Under the pieces are notes generated by a model. It was not told where the DNA came from, made no database searches, and saw nothing but the letters and a program-made list of their open reading frames with translations. A stretch of 64,000 nt of DNA from Phialocephala subalpina (lineage: Eukaryota > Ascomycota > Leotiomycetes > Helotiales > Mollisiaceae): assembly GCA_900073065.1 (NCBI GenBank), contig FJOG01000002.1:1520243-1584242 (forward strand), written 5' to 3'. Of this stretch, positions 54,146-64,000 are shown piece after piece (position 1 is the first letter of the stretch; the number at the start of each line of letters is the position of its first letter). Position numbers and translations under genes: made by a program.

Positions 54146-55092
54146 TCAAAGAGTAGGTTGATTGTCGCCAACAGGTGGTATCCTCTCGTTGAGGTACTTC
54201 TCGACATCATCAATCTCCTCTGGCGTCGCTGAATGCTCCAAGCCTCTGTTTCTCGTTAGCAGATGTCCCTCCTGATGTGATAGAGAAAACGATGTTTGAA
54301 TGTCCCAGAGCTCCTGGAATATTCGGATCGTGTCCTTCCTCACATACCTGTACATCTTCAAATCAACCTTATAACCCTCCTGCCTCAACAGCTGAGCAGT
54401 CATCTGTCCAAATGCCGGCTTAACCAAAGGATCACTATCACCATGACCCATAAATATCGGCGTATCTTTATTCGGTGCATCGACAGCACCAAGCTCCTTA
54501 AACTTGCTATGCAGCAGCAGATAACAGCTCAACCCGAAGATACCACCAAGCTTCTGCGGTGCCGTAATACCAGAGAAGATTGACATAGCTCCACCTTGTG
54601 AGAAGCCTCCAAGCACAATCCGATTCGAGGGTATGCCGGCGTCGACTTCGGATTTGATGAGGCCGTGGAAGTAGTCTCGAGATCTGAGGATGCCGACTTC
54701 GTCTTGACCTGCTTGGAGATCACCGAAATCGAGCTGTGATGTATGAGTATTTGATCTGCGAGTTGCATATAGAGCTAGAAAATGCACAAACGGACGGCGG
54801 ATCGTGAACCGGGAGCTCTTACGATATCATACCAGCCGGGCATCGACATGCCAAGGTTCTGCGAAGCGTTAGGACTTTGTCGTTCATGGAGGGGTAGCAG
54901 ACGTACGACTGTAATTGGAATCGTTGGTGCGTTTGGGAAGATGAATTTTACTTCGTCGAACTTGGACCTTCTGCGCCAGTTCTCTGCCAGTGAGACCCAG
55001 CCTGCACCACTGTCACCAAGACCATGGGCCATGATGACAGTCGCAGTGTGCTTCTTGACAGCGGGGATGATGAGAGCTGTTGGTGGAGGCAT
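54146..55092 (-). CDS. acyl-protein thioesterase 1
   Basis: Exons 55092-54907, 54858-54823 (only 36 nt), 54733-54348 and 54245-54146; 235 residues. Begins MPPPTALIIPAVKKHTATVI with the MAHGLGDSGAGW oxyanion block. The catalytic triad is visible: Ser119 in GGFSQGGAMS, Asp175 in GHGDSDPLVKP and His207 in GLEHSATPEEIDDVEKYL. These positions are almost the same as in human APT1. The enzyme removes palmitate from cysteine of membrane-associated proteins in the cytosol. The final intron (54347-54246) has to be spliced to bring GLEHSATPEE next to DLKMYR; read-through would insert 34 residues. Confidence 0.93.
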
Positions 55093-55165
55093 CTTGTCTG
55101 TTGTTTTGGTTTCTTGCAGAACGATTCGAAGTACCACCAAGTGTGTCGCTGGTCAGGAACAAGAA

Positions 55166-55665
55166 GTTGATTGGAGTATGCAAGCCAAAGGAGCGTAGAA
55201 ACGTGGTAGCTCTCCGATGTTGTGCAGCTTCATGGAGTGGTTGCAGGAATACAGGGGTCCCCTTTCTTATCTCTCTAGGTTGTTGATTCGATAACAAGAC
55301 CCATGTGCGGACTTCACCTGACGACCTTCAACCCTTCCCATCCTTTATTCTCATGAATGGAGGACAGATACCCATCTTCTTCATTCTCTTCTTGATTATA
55401 CCCGTTTAAATTCTTGTTGATTGGAGTATGCAAGCCAAAGGAGCGTAGAAACGTGGTAGCTCTCCGATGTTGTGCAGCTTCATGGAGTGGTTGCAGGAAT
55501 ACAGGGGTCCCCTTTCTTATCTCTCTAGGTTGTTGATTCGATAACAAGACCCATGTGCGGACTTCACCTGACGACCTTCAACCCTTCCCATCCTTTATTC
55601 TCATGAATGGAGGACAGATACCCATCTTCTTCATTCTCTTCTTGATTATACCCGTTTAAATTCTT
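55166..55665. repeat. perfect 2-copy tandem duplication, 250 bp unit
   Basis: 55166-55415 and 55416-55665 are identical. The unit starts GTTGATTGGAGTATGC and ends CCCGTTTAAATTCTT. There is no partial third copy on either side: the match stops exactly at the boundaries. It falls in the region that should hold the start of the IVY1-like gene. The period equals that of the unrelated duplication at 853-1353. Confidence 0.95.
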
Positions 55666-55674
55666 CTCATGCAG

Positions 55675-56993
55675 TCCTCAACAAATCCGACCTCGAAGCC
55701 TCCCAAACCGCCTACTCCGACCTCCTCACAACTGCGAAGTCCTACCGTCTAGCTCTCGCTGCCTTATCCATCTCCGCATCAACATTCGGTTCCGCACTCG
55801 AAGCATGCGCCCGATTAAAAGAAGCAAGATCTGAATCGATGCCTCCGTCTGGAGTTGATTCCATGACGAATTCCTTTGCTGCGAAGGGAGTTTGTACGGC
55901 GGATAATTTGCTGGCGGCGAGTGGGGTGCATCAGTTGATTGCGAATCATCAGCAGATTTTGAGTGAGACTGTGTATAGGAGTTTCGAGGTGCCGTTGTTA
56001 CATGAATTGGATCAGTGGCAGAGACAGATGGAGGAGGAGGAGGTTGCGTATCAGAGGGAGGCGAAAGCTATGTCTAAGGAGATTCGGAGGATGGAGAAAG
56101 AGGGGTTAAGGTTGCATAAACAGAGGAAGAGGGATGTGAGTAAATTCAGGGAACATTTGGTGCAGTTGACGGGGAAATTGGATGCGTTGACAGGACTGAG
56201 TGGTGGGCATAGTAGGGGATTGTTGAGGGATTGCCAGGAAATGAGTCGGGGGATTGTGGAGTGTAGTGCGGGGTTGGTGAGGGCGGAGGTGGATATTTTT
56301 GAGGCGTTGGCGAGGAAGGGGTGGAATGGGGGTGGGCTGGATGAGTTGTTGGAGAAGGGGAGGGATCTTTTCGCTAGTGAGGAGACGGGGGCGGTGGATG
56401 CTCATCCGAATCATGGGGCGAAGATTTTCAGCATACTTCCTCAAAACAGAAGCATTCTCACCAGCGGCGATTCCGGGGAAGGTCTGCAACCGGGGAAGTT
56501 GGTACATCATAGCAGGAGTGATAGCCTGCTGGTGGAAGGGATGCCGTATCAAAGTCTCACGGGAGCTGTGGCTGGACCAAGAGACACGGATGTGATGAGC
56601 ATGTTCTCTGAAAGGGATGTTCCAAGTTCAGGAATCTTGAACAAGTCAAGAGGAGTACGGCCGTTTTCACCGACACCGGGAGAAAGGGTGAGGGATCCGT
56701 TGGAGGACTATAAGCCTACATTTGGTCTTCACGTACCAGGGACAAGGATATCAGAAGAGGAAGAGGAAGAGGATAAGCCAGATGGTGGCCTTGACGGAGG
56801 CCTGGAATCGACATCAGCGAAGACGATTGTACCGATAGAGCCATCGTCCCCGGACACAATAGAAGAAGAGACGGAAGCTGCAAAGCATGGCGAGCGGCCG
56901 GAGAGCGAAAGGCCTGCAGAGAGGGAGTTTGGAGGAAGTCAAAGGCGGGAACGGCGCTGGAGTGTAACGGATGATGGCGTTGTGTCTGATTAG
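55675..56993 (+). CDS. IVY1-like BAR-domain phospholipid-binding protein, 5' exon missing
   Basis: The frame opens at an AG acceptor (CATGCAG, 55673-55674) and runs to TAG 56991-56993 (about 439 residues). Reads LNKSDLEASQTAYSDLLTTA and YRLALAALSISASTFGSALE, then VHQLIANHQQILSETVYRSF, EVPLLHELDQWQRQMEEEEV, LHKQRKRDVSKFREHLVQLT and LVRAEVDIFEALARKGWNGG. These are the helices of the IVY1-type BAR domain. Yeast Ivy1 binds PI3P and the Rab Ypt7 on the vacuole. The C-terminal 190 residues are acidic, Ser/Pro-rich and probably disordered. No start codon can be linked to this exon because the DNA just upstream is a 250 bp duplicated block. Confidence 0.82.
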
Positions 56994-57296
56994 CGTGTAT
57001 TCCGTTTTCAAAGTTCAATATTCAATACCCCGAGCTACTTAGCTCTTCAACTACTTCATCTAAGGTATATATACCTTTCGAGCCAATGGATAGGAGAAGG
57101 AGAGGAGAAACGAGTCTCTAATATTCTTCGTTACTTGTGTACAGGTGATTCGAAGCCCTGATGATACGGGTCCATTGTACATGGTGATATGATTGTCGAT
57201 AAACCTTTGATCCCTAATAACGCCTTGCTGCAAAACATTGGAAGGGTATTCTCCATCCAGTCGCCTCCTCCCATCCTTTCTTCTCATCCGTACTAC
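56994..57296. other. convergent intergenic
   Basis: 3' ends of the IVY1-like gene and NUP53 face each other; nothing else is seen. Confidence 0.5.
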
Positions 57297-58639
57297 TTAT
57301 TCTTCCTTGTCGTTCCCGTATACACCAAACCAACCAGTCCACGAATCAATAATCCAGACACATTTCCAATAGAAAGATGCGTTCTTCCAGTCGATTTCTC
57401 CATGTTCCGTCGTTGGCAACGTGCTACCGATGACATCCCTGCTGAACCAGCTGACCAAAGGAATCTGGCTTATCAGTCGCTTTGTGAATGATTCCTGGGG
57501 TAAGAGTGCTTGTTCGGCGGGAAGGAGTTGAATGCGTCTTGCGGTGGGTATCTTCCTGCAGAAGAGCAGCTCATCCGGATTTTGTGTACCTGTAATAGTT
57601 GCAGATGAGGTAGTAGAGGCCACGGTAGCGGTATCAAGGGTATGTGAGGAGGTTTGGGATTCTGGTGGTGAGAGAGAACTGCCACCTCGTCCAACTTCAC
57701 GCATAGCAGGTGTATTGAAGGACCTAGGTAATGTCGAGGACCGCGCAGCTTGTGAAGCAGCGAAACCTGAAGCCGCACCTAAATTCTGTGCGCTCTTCTT
57801 GGGTGTACGTGTCTTTCCAATAGCTGATATCGCCTCGTCTTGTGTGGGTGGTACTCCTCGATATAGTTCAGCATAGATTAGATGACCGAGGATAGTTTGT
57901 GGTGATGACTCGATTGCGATCTCTGCTGCCTCGGCGGACTCGAAGGTCACCTTGATCCAGTGCTCTCCTCCTGCGAATCTTAGTGCCTTTGCCTTCTCTT
58001 CTGGTGTCATAGGTGTTCGTCGCAAGGCTGCTGGATCTCGCAGATCGGCTTTGAATCGTCGTTGCTCGATAGGCGCATCTCGAGGATAGTCTTCGCAAAT
58101 CCGTCCAGCAATTCTTTCATACTCTCTGATCGCCGCATATTGTTGTGTAGATAAGAAACCTCGCAGGATGACTTCTGTAGGCTCCTTGTGAGCTTGTTTT
58201 GTGAAGCGCGACGAAGTTCCAGAATTTCCATCGATTTGCGATAGAGGACCGCTCAAAGAGAGGTTTGGCTGTATCGACGCTGAAAGGGAGTTCCTCCGCT
58301 GAGGTAATTCTGACGCTTCAGCAGACTTTGCAGCGAAGAACTGCGAGAATATGGCGTCCCCAGCTGCTATCGTCGGATCCTCACGCTTCGCTGCAGGTGT
58401 GCCTGTTCGAGATCTCGATCGACGTGTAGATTTCCCAAATGATCCTGTCTCGGGGACTGTTCTTCGTACTCTCGATACACTCGGATTTCCGTCGTTACTA
58501 GAATAGTCAGAGGCTGGACACGACATTGCGCATTGTCTGGTGCTTACCTAGGGAAGAGCATCGCATAAGGTCTTTGTATTCCATCCTCGCCTACGTAAAG
58601 TTCTTCGTCTGGAACGTTGTGCAGAATTAAAGGCGGCAT
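57297..58639 (-). CDS. nucleoporin Nup53/Nup35 type (MPPN/RRM)
   Basis: Exon 1 58639-58548, intron 50 bp (58547-58498), exon 2 58497-57297; 430 residues. Begins [20 protein letters not shown] with a short conserved N-terminal motif. A Ser/Arg-rich linker leads to the Nup35-type RRM ([55 protein letters not shown]). The end has a basic/hydrophobic stretch, [20 protein letters not shown], and a terminal Trp-rich amphipathic region ([18 protein letters not shown]), which in the family can bind the pore membrane. It is a structural subunit of the nuclear pore inner ring. It is divergent from the next gene. Confidence 0.9.
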
Positions 58640-58945
58640 TTTAGCGATCGGCAATCTTCGAGAATGCTGAAGATCGAGTCGTGGGAGTTGTTTGGAATGC
58701 GGCGTCGATTGTTTTTTGTTCGTTCCTGGCGTCAACTTCATGACCAGGAGAAACATCGCTAAATTTACCCGCCTCAAGATCGCTCTAGCAACGACTTCAG
58801 CCTTGGCGCTAAAAATGGGCCTGCAGAGCCTCGCTCGACAGGGGTGAGCTAGAGCAACAGCTAACGTCATATGGCGTGGTGAGCTCCAAGCTTCGACGAC
58901 AGCTCTTCAACACAATACCATCAATTGAGTTGGAAATACGTCAAA
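58640..58945. promoter_or_regulatory. divergent promoter NUP53 / FMP46-like
   Basis: 306 bp between the two start codons. No coding frame or TATA box is evident. Confidence 0.5.
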
Positions 58946-59500
58946 ATGTTTCGATTTGTAAGTGCTTCCTGCAACAATGTCGAGACTACAACATTGTCAT
59001 CCACTAGAAGAAACATTGCTAACATCTTTTCTCTCAATTTTAGCACAAAACTCTAGATGTTATTACCCTCTTCCACAAGGCGAGCTCGCCGGCTTCATTG
59101 AGGGTTCACACTCTCTTGAAGCAACTCTCTGCCAATGCAGCCGAATATGCCACCGAAGACCAAGCTAGCGACCATTCAGCTCGGACAAACCCACGCCGAC
59201 CCGAATTCGAGCTCGATGTGACGGAGGAGCTTCCAACACACGATCAGTTGAAGAGCATTTTGGAATATGTTGGAGCACAGAAGGTCGGCACGATTATCAA
59301 AGGAGCGAAGGACGAAGCAGATGCTTTGAAGAAGCTGACTTCCGAGAGCTTCCAGAGACCAGTGGTATGTTCAATTAGGGAGACAAGATGAATATCTAGC
59401 TAATATTCTACAGACTGTCGATTGGAGCAATGGAAAGGCAGTAGCAGGTGCCAACGAGTCGGAGATCTTGAAGATGATTGAATCACTTCCAAAGAACTAA
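58946..59500 (+). CDS. mitochondrial redox protein, Fmp46-like (DUF1687, thioredoxin fold)
   Basis: Exon 1 58946-58957 (12 nt, MFRF), intron 86 bp, exon 2 59044-59364, intron 49 bp, exon 3 59414-59500; 139 residues. Reads MFRFHKTLDVITLFHKASSP, then RVHTLLKQLSANAAEYATED, FELDVTEELPTHDQLKSILE, YVGAQKVGTIIKGAKDEADA and RPVTVDWSNGKAVAGANESE. This is the DUF1687 pattern of the yeast protein Fmp46, a putative mitochondrial thioredoxin-like protein. The basic, Ser-rich start fits mitochondrial import. The tiny first coding exon is required because no other ATG leads into HKTLDV. Confidence 0.88.
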
Positions 59501-60672
59501 TTACGAACATTGTATTTGTCTCTAAAAGTATCAAGCGAGTGGTTTGGCCGCGATGTAAATGTGAAGGAAGACACAGAATCTCGAAATGCACTAAATGCTC
59601 CTGAATAAGTTCAGGGTTGTGGTAATTCATGAACATGTGTTAAGCTAGCGAAAACTCGCTGCAGTAGCTGTTCTCAAGAGCCAGGCACATTGACTTCGTG
59701 CCTCACTCAAAGGATGGATCAATCTACTCTTGGCTGTAGGCTAATGGGCGTTTCTAGGTATTATTGTCAATCTTGCATTGGGTTTTCAAGATTGGAACAA
59801 TGGGATGAGGTCTTCGCTTCAAATCTTGCTGTTGTGAGCTGAGCTACTACAAAGAGTATTTGAGCATGACCTTGTGGCATCACAACGCCATTGCAGAATG
59901 TCCTGCAGGTCTTGATGCAATGGGTTGAAAGCTCGAAGAAGGCGGGGGTCTTCTATACCTGCCTTGGTACTCCCCTGAAAATACTTTGCCATGCCTTGTC
60001 CTTTCAGATCTGGGACAATGGGGTCAAATTTTAAAGCTTCGACACCGGCCGCTCTTGCTATGTTGCAGACCCCAGGGTAGTATTATTGAATATCATAATA
60101 TGGTAGGACTGTAGAGCTTGCTTAATGTTCTCGCGGGTTTGAGTCAATGAAAATGAGCATGAAGGAACTAGAGATCTTCGGTGCTCATCTTGATCATCTC
60201 TGATATTGATTTGCAAGTTGCATTCTTCTTTCGGATATGGGACAATGACAGAGCGCGTTGGCTTCCCTACGGCTTGTTGTACTGTTGATTTGATCTTATA
60301 CTGTATGCTGGCATCATCTGGTAGGATCGAAATTGCTCCCCCAATTGTCCTCGAGCCCATGGGACAATCACGTTGATTATTGATTGAGCACGAAGGAATT
60401 GGAGGGAAGCTATCCAACGGACCCATATGAGCTTGCCATTGTTCTCAACTCGCATAGTCACACAAAATTTGGGACAATAAGAGGAAGTTAGGTCAACGTT
60501 GTCGAGCTAATATCCTTCGCGACTTCCTCTTCCACAACTCCAAATTAACTCCGATCTCAACTCCAAGAATCAACTTCCCTCCACACTGTACCACAACCTC
60601 TTCCCCATATCACCTTCCTGCCTTCTCGCGTTGTTTTCCCTTCCGTCACGACAATCAGAGAACATCTTCGTG
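59501..60672. promoter_or_regulatory. upstream region of the RRM gene with a recurring GGGACAAT motif
   Basis: GGGACAAT occurs at 60012-60019, 60239-60246, 60361-60368 and 60471-60478, all on the plus strand; a weaker form (GGAACAATGGGA) is near 59793. The last lies about 195 bp before the ATG. No gene is supported here; minus frames (for example 60058-60426) show no domain. The final 150 bp are C/T-rich. Confidence 0.45.
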
Positions 60673-63600
60673 ATGTCTTCTCCGCCAACTCTGCGCGCTC
60701 CGCAGCTCACCCCAATCCCTGAAGCCTCTCCGCAACTCGCTGCGCCTATGCCTGCGATGAAGCAACTTTGTACGTTTCAGTCCTCCCCATCGTTCCAGGC
60801 AATTGAGCTAATTTCTCCAGCTCCACCTAATGCTATGGCTGCTGCCGTTGTGTTGCCTGCTCCGGGCTTGCCCTTGAGCTACTACGCTGATATCCCAGAC
60901 CAGGTGCCTGCGATCTTCTCGACTGCATTGGAAACTCAACCGAAGCGCAAGCTTGTTGAGCCATACCCTCTGTCCATAATCCGCACCGATCTTCTCGGCG
61001 ACGTTCAGCGAAAGTGCGAAAGTCTGTGGAAGAAATTTCCGAACGAAACCAGCAGAGTTCGAAATTCCTCGGATTGGTATCAATTGTATCGCTACTTCGA
61101 TGCTGTTGACCTCTGGGTTGAGGGACCTGTCTTCTGTTTCGCTGTCATCGATCGCCTGGCTAGTAAGCTTCAATAGTCCCAAGATTCGCGAGAAATTGTA
61201 TCGCTAACTTCTTACGTAGCTGTCAACCTCGACATCCTTACCAAACACTTCGCCATGATCTCTGAATACGCTCAAGGATGGGTTCAATTGCATTCCAAGC
61301 GCCTCCTCACTGTGCCAGAGCATGTTTCCGTCTGGGATCTTTTCACCCCAAAGGAAATCGAGGACGAGGAGTTTGACATGATGACCGAAGAGGAGATTGC
61401 TACCGTCAAGGGCCAGCTGGAATACCATCGCTATGAGCTTCTAGTCAAGCACAATCTTGCTGGTCCTGCGGCCATGGCACCAATTCAGCCTGCCCAAGAT
61501 GTGGTCGGATATCGTCAGCCACAGTATCCTAGTCAAGGGCCTATCAACCAGCATCTCGAGTACCCACGTCCCGAAGTCGCTCATCAAATTGTACCCATGG
61601 AGCTGGGGCATCCTGTGCGAACCCCACAGACCTACACCAATTTCATGCAAAATCAGCGCAACATCCACGGTCCAGTGAAGGATAACCGAACCCGAGCCTA
61701 CTCCAATGTATCCGATACAAATCGTGGCGGTCGTGGTGCCCGTGGAGGAACCTTCCGATACAACGTTTATCGGCATCAGAATACTAGAGTCAGTCCGCAG
61801 AAGCAGGAGCCCGTCTATGTCCTTACAGGACAACGCGCCGCTCCTGTTGACTCAACGCCTAGATATCATACAGGCCAGCGTGGTGTTTCTCTGGACCTCT
61901 CGTCTCGACCCAATGTCCCAGCCGACATGAGACAACGCGCTGTATCTGGAGTTGTTACTCGCCCTCTCTTCAGCAATGACGCAAGAAACGATACGGGCCG
62001 CCGATTCGTCAGTGAAGAAGTCAACACCCGCACCTTTTCTGGCCATTCGAGAGTCACTTCAAACTCCTCTGCTGGTGTGGGACATTCAAACTACCACGGA
62101 AATGGAGGTCATCAGTTCAGAAATGATGCACGAGTCTCTCAAGGCAACTACTACACTGCAGGTTACCAGTTTAGCAACGATGCCCGAGTCATCCAGGGCC
62201 AGTTCGGATCTCCTCAATCTAATGCTGGTACCGGACATCCATATCATCACGCAAATGGAGGCCAACCATTCAGCAACGGTGCACGAATCCCCCAGAGCAA
62301 TTTTGGATCTCCTCAATCGCATACCGGCCATTCGAGAATCACTTCAAACTCCTCTGTTGTCCAGGGACATCCACACTATTACGGAAATGGAGGCCATGAT
62401 CAGGTCAACGACGCACAACTCCCCCAGAGCAAGGTCGGATCACCCCAATCGACTGCTGGTAGATATAGAGGCAAGGAGAGACCCCAACCATGTTTCACCG
62501 ATGCTGAATGGAAGTCAATTGAGTACGAGAAGGACGAAGGGGCCAATGGCGCCGTAACGATTTATTACTCTGGCCCACGCAGACCACTCGAGCACGAGTC
62601 AACCCCACGGACTGTCTATGTTTGGGGCATCTCTCGCGCCCTATTCCTGAACAACACATTGCGAAACATGATGTCAGAATGCGGAGATGTTGACACTATC
62701 AGTCACCTAGCAACTGCTCCACAATCCTTCGTTGCTTTCCATGACGATCGCTCAGTCCAGCGTGCTATCTACAGATGGGATGGTGAAATGATCGAAGGAG
62801 TGAAGATATCTGTCAGTGCTGCCAGACCTCGAAATGGTGGAACCCGAGAGCGAGGTTTCAGTATGTCCGGCAACTACTGGGACAATGAATTCCACCGTGG
62901 ACATATTCGCAACACCTCGCAGAACACTGTGCGTGATTGGGGAATATCCAGCAACTATGGGGACAATGAATTCCACCGTGCTCGCAACGGTTCGGAAAAC
63001 ACCATGCGTAATGGCAACATGCCCAGTGTCTACCAGGACGACGGATACGGTGCTCGTAACATCTCGGAGACCAGTATGCATAATGAGCAATTCCACCATT
63101 ACATTCCAGAACATATGCAAGGCCAACAGGTTCCACGCCCTTTTCAACCTCTGCAAGATATCCGCAATCTGTCCCCGCCGCGCAAGAGTGCCTTGCACAA
63201 TTACAACAGTGTACCTGGTGTAAACTTGAAGGAAAACTCACCGTTTGCAACACCTAGAAAGAATGGGACTTCAACTCCGCAGAAGAAGAAGAACGGCAAT
63301 CGGAAGAAGGGCTCTCGACAAAGCTCAAGACAACATACACCATCAACCAGCCCTAGAAAGCATCGGCCAGAGAATAGATCGACTCTTCGAGAGACCCCAG
63401 TGGGTAGCAATGGCAACCAGCTGGATTCTACAGTCTCAAATGAGGTCTCTCGCCCTGAGCATGTCGTTGAACGTCCTACTTCTGCTCTTGCACTACTGTC
63501 TGAGCGCGTCCCCGAGCCCAACCAAGCAAAGACGGCAACTACACAGAAGCAACAGTCTAAGCCTCTCACAGCTGTAACCGACTTCGCTGAACATTCCAAA

Positions 63601-64000
63601 GAGACTCCATTGCCTATAGACTCCGTTCATCCTGAAAACAATCCTCCATCAGCTGCTGCTCGCAAGAAGTATGCTAAGAAATTCAGCAAGAAAAAGCTAA
63701 ATTTTATGAAGAGCGGGGATAACGCATCCTTCTCGACCGACACCTCTTCAGACACCATCGTCTCGCCTTCTTTCAGCACCGATAATGCTAGCTTTATGAC
63801 CAGTCAAAGCACCAACACTTCCTTCAGTACAGCCTCGAGCCGACAACCTAGCGTGGGGGCCAAGAAGGCTCGAAAGACTGGATATATGGGCGAGAATAAC
63901 GAGATTCCAGGCTTCACTTCTGAGGCACATAAGGAGGGCGAGCAAAAGGTGGAATCAAACTTGGAGAATACGAAGGCACCGAAGCCCAAGAACAAGAAGC
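60673..64000 (+). CDS. RRM protein with low-complexity repeats, 3' end outside window
   Basis: Exon 1 60673-61162, intron 57 bp (61163-61219, branch CGCTAACTTC, acceptor ACGTAG), exon 2 from 61220. I read it codon by codon and it stays open to the window edge: at least 1,090 residues. Residues 1-160 are Pro/Ala-rich. A helical region follows (ITKHFAMISEY-like, EIEDEEFDMMTEEEIATVKG). Residues 340-580 are rich in Gly, Asn, Gln, Ser and Tyr with imperfect repeats (FSNDAR, GHSRxTSNSS, GNGGH, GSPQS) and an RGGRGARGG box. The RRM lies at about 627-705: RNP2-like TVYVWGISRAL and RNP1-like QSFVAFHDD. The remainder is Lys/Ser-rich. Probably an mRNA-binding protein prone to granule formation; the exact orthologue is not recognised. 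Confidence 0.75.

Noticed and set aside
61441..61833. 130-codon minus-strand frame
   Set aside because: Antisense to the continuous RRM-protein exon; composition is a mirror of its Gly/Asn/His-rich codons.

Overview
The window is a piece of a filamentous ascomycete (Pezizomycotina) nuclear genome. The signs are short GT-AG introns (mostly 43-130 bp) with RCTAAC/GCTGAC branch sites, and genes typical of these fungi: a HET-domain protein, a DUF3433 protein, an OTT_1508-like deaminase, a Zn2Cys6 regulator, GT25/GT69/GT90 glycosyltransferases and an IVY1-like BAR protein. Protein similarity as I remember it points to Leotiomycetes, but that is inference. There is one run of Ns (29056-29719).

Layout. 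1-5900: the end of a hypothetical protein, a perfect 2 x 250 bp tandem duplication, a second hypothetical gene and a GT25 glycosyltransferase whose second intron holds a hairpin element. 5942-9900: a HET gene (minus) with one frameshift and poorly resolved hypotheticals. 10863-11642: the beta subunit of the nascent-polypeptide-associated complex, whose reading frame can only be restored with a one-nucleotide exon. 13.2-17.9 kb: a membrane protein, an F-box gene broken by a stop codon and coiled-coil fragments. 17.97-22.65 kb: a divergent pair of capsule-type glycosyltransferases, CAP59-like GT69 (minus) and CAP10-like GT90 (plus). 23.2 kb: a small secreted cysteine-rich protein. 26.2-28.2 kb: an OTT_1508-like deaminase. 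28.3-35.6 kb: AT-rich, gap-containing sequence with a decayed DUF3433 gene.

35.6-39.4 kb: a flavin amine oxidase and a Zn2Cys6 regulator, divergent. 39.8-48.6 kb: one intact and two decayed copies of an LPxELR-motif (2EXR-like) family, interspersed with a coiled-coil protein, TRM44 and ribosomal protein eL24. 49.1-64 kb: mostly housekeeping genes (MFS sugar transporter, LigB-type dioxygenase, acyl-protein thioesterase 1, IVY1-like BAR protein, Nup53/Nup35 nucleoporin, Fmp46-like mitochondrial redox protein), ending in a long RRM protein with low-complexity repeats that runs off the window.

Working together: housekeeping genes form conserved islands (NAC, TRM44/eL24, APT1/IVY1/NUP53/FMP46). 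Between them lie fast-evolving islands of incompatibility-type genes, paralogue relics and AT-rich DNA. The clearest functional groupings are the GT69-GT90 pair and the amine oxidase-regulator pair. The most unusual signal is the 1-nt exon in the NAC-beta gene. Two unrelated tandem duplications of exactly 250 bp look like an assembly artefact that damages two gene models.
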